A stretch of DNA of 64,000 bases from positions 682,001-746,000 of the forward strand of contig NZ_JBDPLH010000001.1 of assembly GCF_040187885.1 (NCBI RefSeq), written 5' to 3'. The first letter of the stretch is position 1. Every line of letters starts with the position of its first letter. The notes under the pieces were generated by a model. The model saw only the letters and a list, made by a program, of their open reading frames with translations. It did no database searches and was not told the DNA's origin. This document shows positions 17,013 through 25,184 of this stretch, piece by piece. Source of the stretch: Roseateles_E cavernae. Lineage in GTDB: Bacteria > Pseudomonadota > Gammaproteobacteria > Burkholderiales > Burkholderiaceae_C. Both the position numbers and the translations under genes were made by a program.

Positions 17013-17568
17013 GCGTCTGCAGCTTGGCGGCCAGGCCCCGGTAGCGGGCCTCGTCGCTGGCCGCCAGATACTCGTCCAGCGGCCGCCAGGCCGCGCCATG
17101 CACCTCGGCCAGCTGCGGGGCCAGGTCTTGCGTCAGCGGCGCGATCACCAGATAGGCGTAGTCGTGATGCCAGTGATCGCCCTCGCCCTTGTTGGGATTG
17201 GCGGCGATCGGGTGGCTGTCGATGTCCAGCGGCAAGGCCTGACCCCAGGCCGGATGAGCGGCGAGATCCGTCACCCCGGTTTCCTCGGCCACTTCGCGCA
17301 GCGCCGACCCCCACAGGTCCAGGCCGGGCTCGTAATGCCCGCCCGGCTGCAGCCAGCGGCCGATCACGCGGTGGTGTATCAGCAGGATGTGGCGCAGCGA
17401 CGCGTCCAGCACCAGGGCGCTGGTCGTCACATGGCCACGCATATTGGCGCGGCTCAGCGGGTCGCCGGCGTCCTCGTCGAGCTGTTCGCGCAGCGCGGCC
17501 AGGCGCGCCGCCTCGGCCGGAAAGCGCTGCAGATAGAGCGCCAGCTGCTGGCGCGCCTGCGCTCTCAC
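16999..17568 (-). CDS. Nudix hydrolase
   Basis: The 189-residue protein carries a Nudix domain (about residues 50-160). The Nudix box reads GHYEPGLDLWGSALREVAEE then TGV: the REVAEETGV catalytic core is intact, but the first conserved Glu is replaced by Leu-Asp. RHILLIHHRVIGRWLQPGG precedes it. Such enzymes cleave nucleoside diphosphates linked to another group. It starts with GTG at 17568 overlapping the GST stop (GTGA), so the two are translationally coupled. Confidence 0.87.
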   Translation of the reverse strand: MRAQARQQLALYLQRFPAEAARLAALREQLDEDAGDPLSRANMRGHVTTSALVLDASLRHILLIHHRVIGRWLQPGGHYEPGLDLWGSALREVAEETGVTDLAAHPAWGQALPLDIDSHPIAANPNKGEGDHWHHDYAYLVIAPLTQDLAPQLAEVHGAAWRPLDEYLAASDEARYRGLAAKLQTLRSS

Positions 17569-18173
17569 TTGATCAGGCCTTCGGCCTTCATCGCTTCCTG
17601 CACGGCCGGGCGAGCCGCGACGCGCTCGCGATAAGCCAGCAGCTGGGTGTAGGCGCCGAGCTCGACATGGACCATCTTGGCCCAGTTGCTGACGGTGAAC
17701 AGATAGGCGTCGGCCACCGTGAACTGATCGCCCATCAGGAATTGCTTGCCGGCCAGCTGGGCGTCAATCCAGCCCAGGCGCTCGGCCAGCTTGGCGCGTG
17801 ACAGCGCCTTGGCCTCCTCGGGCATGGCCGGGTTGAACAGCGGCGAGAAACCCTTGTGCAGCTCGGTGCTGATGAAGTTCAGCAGCTCCTGCAGGCGGTA
17901 GCGCGCCCAGCTGCCATTGGCCGGCGCCAGCTGCTTGTCAGGCGCCTGGTCGGCGATGTACTGCACGATGGCCGGGCCTTCGCTGAGGCGCTCGCCGTTG
18001 TCCAGCTCCAGCAGCGGCACATAGCCCTTGGCGTTGATGGTGTAGAAATCGGTGCCGTCCTGCAGCTTGTGGGTCTTGGTGCTGGCCAGCACCAGCTCGA
18101 AGGGCAGACCCGCCTCGCGCAGCACGATGTGCGGGGACAGCGAGCAGGCGCCGGTGCTGTAGTAGAGCTTCAT
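17565..18173 (-). CDS. Glutathione S-transferase, beta-class type
   Basis: At 202 residues this matches bacterial GSTs. The N-terminal thioredoxin-like domain begins KLYYSTGACSLSPHIVLREA with Cys10, the mixed-disulfide cysteine of beta-class GSTs. The GYVPLLEL cis-proline and LSEGPAIVQYIAD (Glu-Gly-Pro-Ala-Ile contact to glutathione) motifs are intact. The C-terminal helical domain contains FTVADAYLFTVSNWA. It conjugates glutathione to electrophiles in the cytosol. It forms a two-gene unit with the Nudix hydrolase. Confidence 0.92.
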   Translation of the reverse strand: MKLYYSTGACSLSPHIVLREAGLPFELVLASTKTHKLQDGTDFYTINAKGYVPLLELDNGERLSEGPAIVQYIADQAPDKQLAPANGSWARYRLQELLNFISTELHKGFSPLFNPAMPEEAKALSRAKLAERLGWIDAQLAGKQFLMGDQFTVADAYLFTVSNWAKMVHVELGAYTQLLAYRERVAARPAVQEAMKAEGLIK

Positions 18174-18221
18174 CAGGGGTTCTCCGTTGCGGGTTCAGAA
18201 AGCCGTGACGATACGACGGAT

Positions 18222-19958
18222 TCAGCCGGCCTGCCGGATCGGCCCGAACAGCCCGCTGGGTGCCGCGAAACGCCGCACCAGCGCCGGTATCTCCTCGGCC
18301 GGCAGCGCGCGGGCGAACAGCCAGCCCTGCAGCTCGTCACAACCCTCCTGCTGCAGAAAGACCTGCTGGGCTGCGGTCTCGACGCCCTCGGCCACGACCG
18401 TCTTGCCCAGGGTCTTGGCCAGGCCGATGATGGCCCGGGCCAGCACCGCGTCCTGCGGGTTGCGGGTGACGCCCTGGATGAAGTCGCGGTCCATCTTGAG
18501 TCGCGACACCGGCATCTGCCGCAGATGGCTCAGCGAGGAGTAGCCGGTGCCGAAATCGTCCAGCGCCAGCTGCACGCCCAGCGCCGCGACCCGCTCGAGC
18601 TGCGCCTGGGCCTGGTCGTGGTGGGTCATCGCCGCCGTCTCGGTGATCTCCAGCTCCAGCAGCGCGGGCGGCAGCCGCCAGCGCTCCAGCAGGCCCTGGA
18701 TACGGTCGGCAAAGCCGGGCTGGCGCAGCTGGTGCACCGACACATTGACTGCCACCCGCAGCGCCAGCCCCTGGCCGCGCCACAGCGCAATCTGCCGGCA
18801 GGCCGCCTCCATCACCCAGTCGCCCAGGCCCTGGATCAGGCCGGAACTCTCGGCCACCGCGATGAAGCGCGCCGGCGCCACCTCGCCCAGCTCGGCATCC
18901 TGCCAGCGCAGCAGCGCCTCGACGCCGACCACCCGGCCGCTGACGGCGCACAGCTGGGCCTGGTAGTGCAGGCGCAGCCCGGTGCCGTCCAGCGCCTTCT
19001 TGAGCCGACCCTGCAGCAGCACTCGCTCTTCCATCTGCCGGGCCATGCCGAGATCGAACACCGCATAGGTGCCGCGCCCGGCCTCCTTGGCGCGGTACAT
19101 CGCCATATCGGCGCGGCGCAGCAGGGTCTCGGCGTCCTGACCGTCATGGGGCGCGAACACCACGCCGATGCTGGCGCCCGGGAAACTCTCCTGGTGGGCG
19201 AACTGCCAGGGCCGCGAGATCGCCTCCACCAGCTTGTGGGCCACCGTGGTGGCGGCCAGCACATCGGCCTGCTCGCGCAGCAGTACCGCGAACTCGTCCC
19301 CGCCCAGCCGGGCCAGCGCATCGCAGCCGCGCAGCACAGCGCGCATGCGCTTGGCCACCTCCTTCAGCAGGGCGTCGCCGACGTGGTGGCCATGGCCGTC
19401 GTTGACCGCCTTGAAGTCATCCAGATCGATCAGCAGCACGGCCATCGGCTGGCCGCTGCGGCGCGTGTGTTCGACGGCCTGGGCCAGCAGCTCGCCGAAC
19501 ATATGGCGGCTGTAGAGCCCGGTCAGCTTGTCGTGCATGGCCAGGTAGCGGGCCTGCGCATGCATGGCCTGGATCTGGCTGATGTCGCGGATCACGGCCA
19601 GCGCATGGTCGCCCTCGGCGCTGCGAAAGCGCCCCAGCGAGATGTCCACCGGCACCGCCCGGCCCTCGCTGTGCCACAGGCCCAGCTCCTGCACCCGGCC
19701 CATCGCCCGGCTGCGCGGCTCGGCGAAAAAGTAGGCTATGTGCTGAAAATGCCGCGCGCGCTGCTCCGGCGGCAGCAGCAGGGCCAGCGGCTGGCCGAGC
19801 AGCGCCTGTGGCGTCCGCCCGCTGAGTTCCGCCAGCGCGGCATTGGCGCAGACGATCAGGCCCTGCCCGTCGATGATCAGCACGCCGTCGGGCAGGAGAT
19901 CGATCAGCTGCCCGACCTGGGCCAGGGACAGCGGCAGCCCGGTGTGGGGATCAACCAT
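18222..19958 (-). CDS. PAS-GGDEF-EAL cyclic-di-GMP protein
   Basis: The 578-residue protein has an N-terminal PAS domain (about residues 10-130), a GGDEF domain (about 145-305) with an intact RLGGDEFAVLL active site, and an EAL domain (about 320-570) with GVEALLRWQ and DDFGTGYSSLSHL, both typical of active phosphodiesterases. It could therefore make or break cyclic di-GMP; balance unknown. There is no membrane segment. Its start overlaps the end of the upstream chemoreceptor gene by eight bases, which suggests one signalling unit. Confidence 0.92.
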   Translation of the reverse strand: MVDPHTGLPLSLAQVGQLIDLLPDGVLIIDGQGLIVCANAALAELSGRTPQALLGQPLALLLPPEQRARHFQHIAYFFAEPRSRAMGRVQELGLWHSEGRAVPVDISLGRFRSAEGDHALAVIRDISQIQAMHAQARYLAMHDKLTGLYSRHMFGELLAQAVEHTRRSGQPMAVLLIDLDDFKAVNDGHGHHVGDALLKEVAKRMRAVLRGCDALARLGGDEFAVLLREQADVLAATTVAHKLVEAISRPWQFAHQESFPGASIGVVFAPHDGQDAETLLRRADMAMYRAKEAGRGTYAVFDLGMARQMEERVLLQGRLKKALDGTGLRLHYQAQLCAVSGRVVGVEALLRWQDAELGEVAPARFIAVAESSGLIQGLGDWVMEAACRQIALWRGQGLALRVAVNVSVHQLRQPGFADRIQGLLERWRLPPALLELEITETAAMTHHDQAQAQLERVAALGVQLALDDFGTGYSSLSHLRQMPVSRLKMDRDFIQGVTRNPQDAVLARAIIGLAKTLGKTVVAEGVETAAQQVFLQQEGCDELQGWLFARALPAEEIPALVRRFAAPSGLFGPIRQAG

Positions 19959-21501
19959 CGCGGAACACCTCGACCGCGCGCGCCAGCCAGCCCGACTGGC
20001 TGCGCATCTGCCGCGAGGCCGCCAGCGACTGCTCGGCCATCGCCGCGTTCTGCTGCGTCATGCGGTCAAGCGCCTCGATACGGGCGGCCACGCCCTCGAC
20101 GCCGCGGGCCTGCTCGGCGCTGGCCGCGCTGATGTCGGCAATCAGCGCGGCCGCCTGCCGCACCTGCTCGACCAGCCCGTCCATCGCCAGGCGCGAGCGC
20201 CCCACCAGGGCCGAGCCGGTCTGCACATGGTCGGCGCTGGCGCCGATCAGGCCCTTGATCTCGCGGGCCGCCCGCTGGCTGCGCTGCGCCAGGCCGCGCA
20301 CCTCGGCCGCAACCACCGCGAAGCCGCGCCCCTGGGCGCCGGCGCGGGCCGCCTCGACGGCCGCATTGAGCGCCAGGATATTGGTCTGGAAGGCGATGTC
20401 GTCGATCACGCCGATGATGTCGCCGATGCGCTCGCTGGCCCGACTGATCTGCGCCATGCTGGTCTCGGCCTCGGACACCAGGCCGCCGACCTGGCTCACC
20501 GAGGCCGCCATCGCGCTCGCCCGCTGGCTGGCCTGGTCGGCGGTCTGCGCGTTGTGCCCGACGCTGCCGCTCAGCCGGGTCAGCGCCGCCGCAGCCTCGG
20601 CCAGACGGGCCGAGGTCTGCTCGGTGCGCGCGCCCAGATCGCCACTGGCCGCCTCGACCTGGCCTGCCATCGATTGCAGGCCGGCGACCTGCTCGCTGAC
20701 ATCGGCCACCAGGGCGCGTACATTGAGGCCGGCCTGATTGATAGAGCGCAGCAGCATGCCGATCTCGTCGACCCGCTCCATCCGCACATCGGCATCAAAA
20801 TAACCGGCGGCGACCGCCGCCGCCTGCCGGGCGACGCGCCGCAGCGGTGCGGCCAGCTGATGTTGCAGGCCCGCATCGAGCGCGGCCAGCGCCAGGCCGC
20901 TGCCCAGCGCCATCGGCAGCAGAGCCTCCAGCTCGCGCAGGCCGCAGGCCCAGGACAGCCCCAGCAGCGCCGGCCACAGCGGCCAGACCGCCAGCCGTAT
21001 GCGGGCCGGCAGCGCCAGCCGCTTCAGCAGATCAGGCCCGCCCCGCCAACCGCGCCGCAGCACCAGGCCGCGATAGAAGGCCAGGCCCAGCGCCTGCCCT
21101 TCGCGAAAGCGCCGGTACACCGCCTCGGCCCCCGCGACCTCCTCACGCGTGGGCCGGGTGCGCACCGAGATATAGCCGCTGACCTGCCCGCGACGCGCCA
21201 CCGGCGCCACATTGGCCCGCACCCAGTAATGATCGCCGTTGCGGCGCCGGTTCTTGACCAGGCCCGTCCAGGCATGGCCGGCGCGCAGCGTGGCCCACAG
21301 ATCGGCAAAGGCCTGGCGCGGCATGTCGGGATGGCGCACCAGCTGGTGCGGCGCACCGATCAAGGCCTCGGGCTCGAAGCCGCTGACCGCGACAAAGGCG
21401 GCATTGGCGTACTGGATGTGGCTGTGCACATCGGTGGTCGACATCAGCGTGGCCTCGGCCGGAAAGCTGAACTCCTGCTGCGTCACATGCCGTTCGGTCA
21501 T
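19951..21501 (-). CDS. PAS-containing methyl-accepting chemotaxis protein (Aer-like)
   Basis: The 516-residue receptor starts with an Aer-type PAS domain (YANAAFVAVSGFEPEALIG, then HPDMP and NGDHYWVRANV), as in redox/oxygen sensors. Hydrophobic segments near residues 170-220 anchor it in the membrane. The C-terminal half is a coiled coil with the strictly conserved hairpin tip (DDIAFQTNILALNAAVEAAR). It signals to CheA/CheW. The start at 21501 is supported by AGAGGA upstream. Coupled to the GGDEF-EAL gene, it may connect aerotaxis with cyclic di-GMP. Confidence 0.9.
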   Translation of the reverse strand: MTERHVTQQEFSFPAEATLMSTTDVHSHIQYANAAFVAVSGFEPEALIGAPHQLVRHPDMPRQAFADLWATLRAGHAWTGLVKNRRRNGDHYWVRANVAPVARRGQVSGYISVRTRPTREEVAGAEAVYRRFREGQALGLAFYRGLVLRRGWRGGPDLLKRLALPARIRLAVWPLWPALLGLSWACGLRELEALLPMALGSGLALAALDAGLQHQLAAPLRRVARQAAAVAAGYFDADVRMERVDEIGMLLRSINQAGLNVRALVADVSEQVAGLQSMAGQVEAASGDLGARTEQTSARLAEAAAALTRLSGSVGHNAQTADQASQRASAMAASVSQVGGLVSEAETSMAQISRASERIGDIIGVIDDIAFQTNILALNAAVEAARAGAQGRGFAVVAAEVRGLAQRSQRAAREIKGLIGASADHVQTGSALVGRSRLAMDGLVEQVRQAAALIADISAASAEQARGVEGVAARIEALDRMTQQNAAMAEQSLAASRQMRSQSGWLARAVEVFRDG

Positions 21502-21655
21502 CCTGCGTCCTCTGCTGTGCTGGTCCCCGGTGCGGGGGTCTGCCCGGCCCGGGTCCTTGGGGGCGCTTGCATTCTGTGAAACGCGACCAGGGCCGGACGC
21601 CGGCGCCGACCGCCGCTGTGAGGCAGCGCACAGCCCGGCGCGCAAAAAGCGTGCA

Positions 21656-22302
21656 TCAGTTGTCGGCCGTCAACAGTTTTTCCAGCGCCGGCATGTCGAG
21701 ATCGACCGCGCGCGCATGGCGGCGGCGCACGATGCCACGGGTCTCGAGCTCGCGCCAGGCCCGGTTGACGCTCTCGCGCGTCACGCACAGCAGCTCGGCC
21801 AGCACCGCCTGGCTCGGCAGCTGGATCGCCGAGGCGGGCTGGAACGCGGCAATCAGACGCAGCGCCGAGGCCAACCGCCGCATCGGGCCGGGCATGCGCA
21901 CGACCTGGCTCCAGCCGGCCAGCGACAGCACGGACTGGCGCGTGTAGCGGGCGATGCAGACCGGCAGCGACAACTCGCAGACCGACACCGAGGTCAGCGC
22001 CTGCACGGTCAGCACCGCCGCCTGGCCATGAACCAGGGGCTGGCCGACCAGAAATCCAGGGCCGATGACGGCGATGGCGCGCTCCACGCCGTCCATGCCG
22101 GTCTGGCGCACCCCCAGCAGCCCCGACTTGATGAACAGCAGATGGGCCGGGCGCTCGCCCTCACGCTGCAGCCGCACACCGCGCGCGAACAGGCGCGGCC
22201 GAGCTCCCCTGCGCAGCGGGGCGCGGCCGGACATTGGTCCGCCAGCACGCACTGCACACAGGGAGGGTCGCGCCCATCCTGCGCCATCTCATCAGGCTTC
22301 AT
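21656..22302 (-). pseudogene. FNR-like Crp-family regulator with apparent N-terminal frameshift
   Basis: From about 22234 down to 21656 one frame encodes a cNMP-binding-like fold (LFARGVRLQREGE, HLLFIKSGLL), an internal SVCELSLPVC and a C-terminal winged helix (VLAELLCVTRESVNRAWREL). Upstream, a different frame opens at ATG 22302 with MKPDEMAQDG and PCVQCVLADQC, an exact C-x2-C-x5-C motif as binds the [4Fe-4S] cluster in FNR. Joining the frames around 22210-22235 would give a complete FNR-like oxygen sensor. Either the base calls contain an indel or the cluster-binding part has been lost; an alternative start (ATG 22234) would give a shortened protein. Confidence 0.6.
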
Positions 22303-22371
22303 CAAATCAAGGTCTCGTCGAGTCAGGGCCGGCCGAAGCAGCGGATTCTGTGGGCCGGCCCCCGTGCCGGC

Positions 22372-22387
22372 TGTGATGCAGATCACA
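22372..22387. promoter_or_regulatory. CRP/FNR-type palindrome TGTGAT-N4-ATCACA
   Basis: This is a perfect six-base inverted repeat matching the E. coli CRP core (TGTGA-N6-TCACA) and resembling FNR sites (TTGAT-N4-ATCAA). It lies between the divergent FNR-like regulator (start 22302) and the TPR gene (start 22459). Autoregulation by the adjacent regulator or control by a CRP homologue is inferred. Confidence 0.55.
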
Positions 22388-22458
22388 GCCGCCGCGCCGG
22401 TACGGGCGAGCAGCGCGCAACAACCCGCCCGATCGCGGGGGGCGGCAATAATCCGGCC

Positions 22459-23355
22459 ATGCACCCACCACCCGACTCGCTGCGCCAGACGGCCGCGCTG
22501 GCCTTGACGGCGCTGCTGCTGGCTACCGCCCGGCCGGCCGGCGCGCTGGACCTGAACGCGATGTGGGATTTCGGCAACCCCGCGCTCAGCGAGCAGCGTT
22601 TCCGCGCCGCGCTGGTCCAGGCCAGTGGCGACGAGGCGCTGATCCTGCAGACCCAGATTGCCCGCACCCATGGCCTGCGGCGCGATTTCGAGGCGGCGCG
22701 CACCGTGCTGGCCGCCATCGAGCCGCAGCTCGCGAGCGCCGGCCCCGAGCCGCGCGTGCGCCATGCGCTGGAGCTGGGCCGCAGCTACAGCTCGGCCACC
22801 CATGCGCCGGCCACCCAGACCGCAGAGACGCGCGCCCTCGCCCGCGCCGCCTACCTGCGCGCGCTGGAGCAGGCGCGCGCCGCGCGGCTGGACGGCCTGG
22901 CGGTGGACGTGCTGCACATGCTGGCCTTTGTCGACACCGCGCCGGCCGATCAGCTGCGCTGGGGTCGCGAGGCGCTGGCCCTGGCCCAGGCCTCCGAGCA
23001 GGCGGACGCGCGGCGCTGGCGCGCCACGCTGCACAACAATATCGGCATCGCGCTGCGCGAGCTGGGCCGGCCCGAGGAGGCGCTGGCCGAGTTCCGCACC
23101 GCGCTGGCGCTGCGCCAGGAGGCCGGCGAGACGGCGCGGGCCCGCATAGCGCAGTGGATGGTCGCCAACCAGCTGCGTCTGCTGGGCCGCGCCGACGAGG
23201 CCCTGGCCCTGCAGCTGGCGCTGGCGCGGGACAACGCCGCAGCCGGCGCGCCCGACCCCTATGTGTTCGAGGAGCTGGAGGCGCTGTACCGGGCGCGCGG
23301 CGATGCGGCCCAGGCCGATCACTACGCGCGGCTGCGCGCCGCCGGCAAGCCCTGA
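22459..23355 (+). CDS. Exported TPR-repeat protein
   Basis: This 298-residue protein has a signal peptide (TAALALTALLLATARPAGA) and an alpha-helical repeat body. HNNIGIALRELGRPEEALAE and following FRTALALRQEAG are classic tetratricopeptide repeats (about residues 190-235), with degenerate repeats before. TPR arrays usually hold protein partners together. ATG 22459 precedes the signal peptide; earlier codons are non-coding. It is divergent from the FNR-like gene and convergent with the next small secreted protein. Partner unknown. Confidence 0.75.
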   Translation: MHPPPDSLRQTAALALTALLLATARPAGALDLNAMWDFGNPALSEQRFRAALVQASGDEALILQTQIARTHGLRRDFEAARTVLAAIEPQLASAGPEPRVRHALELGRSYSSATHAPATQTAETRALARAAYLRALEQARAARLDGLAVDVLHMLAFVDTAPADQLRWGREALALAQASEQADARRWRATLHNNIGIALRELGRPEEALAEFRTALALRQEAGETARARIAQWMVANQLRLLGRADEALALQLALARDNAAAGAPDPYVFEELEALYRARGDAAQADHYARLRAAGKP

Positions 23356-23367
23356 CCCTGGCGCCCC

Positions 23368-23700
23368 TCAGGGACGCGTCTGGCCGTCGTGCCGCGCACG
23401 CTTGATGCTGCGGCTGTTGCGGTCCTGACGCTGCTCCAGCCGCAGCGCCTCCTTGCCGGTGACGCGGCCATCGGCCTCGACCCGCTGCTCCAGCCGGGCG
23501 GTCCTGGCCTGCTGGTGCTCCAGGCGCAGCTGCTCGCGACGGGTCAGCTGGCCGGACTCGATGCCGGCCGCGATGCGGCCGGTCTGGCGTTCCTGGCGCT
23601 GATCGACGCGTTGCTCTTGATGATCGGCCCAGCCGGCCTGGGCGCTGCCGACAGCCAGGCTCAAAGCGGCGATGGAGATGAAGCTGCGAACCACAGTCAT
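23368..23700 (-). CDS. Small secreted helical protein with two related repeats
   Basis: The 110-residue protein has a signal peptide (TVVRSFISIAALSLAVGSAQA) and a charged mature part rich in Arg, Gln and Glu. Two similar units are visible: RIAAGIESGQLTRREQLRLE and RVEADGRVTGKEALRLEQRQ, helix-loop-helix segments reminiscent of degenerate EF-hand-like or DUF-type periplasmic repeats. AGGAAG precedes ATG 23700. It is divergent from the DUF1800 operon and shares with it a mirrored promoter motif, so it may belong to the same ECF regulon. Function unknown. Confidence 0.65.
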   Translation of the reverse strand: MTVVRSFISIAALSLAVGSAQAGWADHQEQRVDQRQERQTGRIAAGIESGQLTRREQLRLEHQQARTARLEQRVEADGRVTGKEALRLEQRQDRNSRSIKRARHDGQTRP

Positions 23701-23745
23701 GGTGCTTCCTTTCGGGGTTGAGAACAAAAAGTTGGTCTACGGCGC

Positions 23746-23776
23746 TTGAACCCGCGCCAGCCGGCCGGCTTACGGC
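23746..23776 (+). promoter_or_regulatory. ECF-like promoter TTGAACCC-N15-CTTACGGC toward DUF1800 operon
   Basis: TTGAACCC at 23746-23753 and CTTACGGC at 23769-23776, with 15 bases between, resemble the -35 (GAAC core) and -10 elements of an ECF sigma promoter. It would start transcription near 23785, about 60 bases before the DUF1800 gene whose operon encodes an ECF sigma factor. The identical motif occurs on the opposite strand. Confidence 0.5.
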
Positions 23777-23809
23777 CTGGCGGCAAATCCCTGCACACCG
23801 CTCGGATTT

Positions 23810-23840
23810 GCCGTAAGAGACTGCGGCCGGCCGGGTTCAA
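23810..23840 (-). promoter_or_regulatory. ECF-like promoter TTGAACCC-N15-CTTACGGC toward small secreted protein
   Basis: The minus strand has TTGAACCC at 23840-23833 and CTTACGGC at 23817-23810 with the same 15-base spacing, pointing to the gene starting at 23700. Together the copies face each other. Arms CGGCAAATCC (23781-23790) and GGATTTGCCG (23804-23813) also form a ten-base inverted repeat in between. Confidence 0.5.
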
Positions 23841-23845
23841 TAGTC

Positions 23846-25180
23846 ATGCAAGCCCCTGCCCTCGCCGCCCATCGCTTCGGTTATGCCGAGACCAGCCTGC
23901 GCGCCATGCAGGCCGACCCGCGTGCCTGGGTCCAGGCCCAGTTCGCTGACGATCGGCAAGACCCGACCCCTTTCGACGCCAGCGGCCTGCCCGGCAGCGC
24001 GAACGCGCTGGCGCTGAGCGCCGAGCTGCTGCAGGCGCTGCGCCAGCCGGGCGAGACCGAGGCGGTCCGTGAGGCCAGGCAGCGCCTGCGCGCGCTGAAC
24101 GCCGCCGGCCTGCAGCGCCGCTGGCAGCACATCATCACAACCGAGTCGCCGGTGGCCGAGCGCTGGGTGCAGTTCTGGGCCAATCACTGCTGCGTCGCGG
24201 CCACCAAGCTGGCGGTGGCCGGCCTGGTGTGGCCGCATGAGAACGAGGCAATACGCCCGCAGGCGCTGGGCCGCTTCGAGGACCTGCTGCGCGCCTCGAC
24301 CCTGCATCCGGCGATGCTGCTGTACCTGGACAATGCGCAGTCGATAGGCCCGCAGTCGCGCGCCGGCCGGCGCCGCGAGCGTGGCCTGAACGAGAACCTG
24401 GCGCGCGAGCTGCTGGAGCTGCACACGCTGGGAGTGGGTGGAGGCTACACCCAGACCGATGTCACCGAGACCGCCCGCCTGCTGACCGGCTGGACCGTGC
24501 GCCTGCGTGGCGACGGCCGCGCCGGCTTCGAGCCGGCCCTGCACGAACCGGGGCCGAAGACGGTTCTGGGCAGGCGCTATCCGGAAGGCCCGCAGGCCCT
24601 GGACCTGCTGCTGGCCGATCTGGCCCGCCACCCGGCCACGGCCCGCCATCTGGCGCTGAAGCTGGCCCGGCATTTCGTCACCGACGATCCGCCGGCCGCC
24701 CTGGTCGACGCGGTGGCCGCCCGCTTCCTGGCCAGCGACGGCGATCTGCGTGCCACCGCGCAGGCCCTGTTCTCCCATGAGCAGAGCTGGCGCGCCGAGC
24801 ATCGCCCCAAGTTCAAGCGGCCCGAGGAGCTGCTGCTCTCGGCCCACCGCATGCTGAAGCTGCCGATTGGGCCGCAGCAGCTGGGCGCCGCCAGCCAGGC
24901 CTTGCTGGCGATGGGCCAGGCGCCGGGCCGTGCGCCCTCGCCGCAGGGCTGGCCCGACCGCAGCGAGGACTGGCTCTCGCCGGACGCGCTGCTCAAGCGG
25001 GTGCAATGGGCCGAGCGCTTCGCCCAGGACCATGCCGATGCGGCCGATGCCCGGCTGCTGGCCCCACTGAGCCTGGGCCCCGATCTGGGCGCGACCACAC
25101 GGCAGCAGATCGAACGCGCGGCCAGCCCGGCCCAGGCGCTGGCGCTGTGGCTGGCCAGCCCCGACTTCCAACGGAGGTAA
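23846..25180 (+). CDS. DUF1800 family protein
   Basis: The 444-residue protein matches DUF1800: HRFGYAETSL near the start, WARTW-like RWVQFWANHCCVAATK about residue 110-125, RRRERGLNENLARELLELHT about residue 175-195 with LGVGGGYTQTDVTETARLLTGWT, the family core, then HFVTDDPPAALVDAVAARFL. DUF1800 and DUF1501 proteins are nearly always paired, possibly acting together on an exported substrate; function not established. It heads a five-gene operon with DUF1501, DUF3106, an ECF sigma factor and a DUF3619-like gene. Confidence 0.9.
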   Translation: MQAPALAAHRFGYAETSLRAMQADPRAWVQAQFADDRQDPTPFDASGLPGSANALALSAELLQALRQPGETEAVREARQRLRALNAAGLQRRWQHIITTESPVAERWVQFWANHCCVAATKLAVAGLVWPHENEAIRPQALGRFEDLLRASTLHPAMLLYLDNAQSIGPQSRAGRRRERGLNENLARELLELHTLGVGGGYTQTDVTETARLLTGWTVRLRGDGRAGFEPALHEPGPKTVLGRRYPEGPQALDLLLADLARHPATARHLALKLARHFVTDDPPAALVDAVAARFLASDGDLRATAQALFSHEQSWRAEHRPKFKRPEELLLSAHRMLKLPIGPQQLGAASQALLAMGQAPGRAPSPQGWPDRSEDWLSPDALLKRVQWAERFAQDHADAADARLLAPLSLGPDLGATTRQQIERAASPAQALALWLASPDFQRR

Positions 25181-25184
25181 GCAG

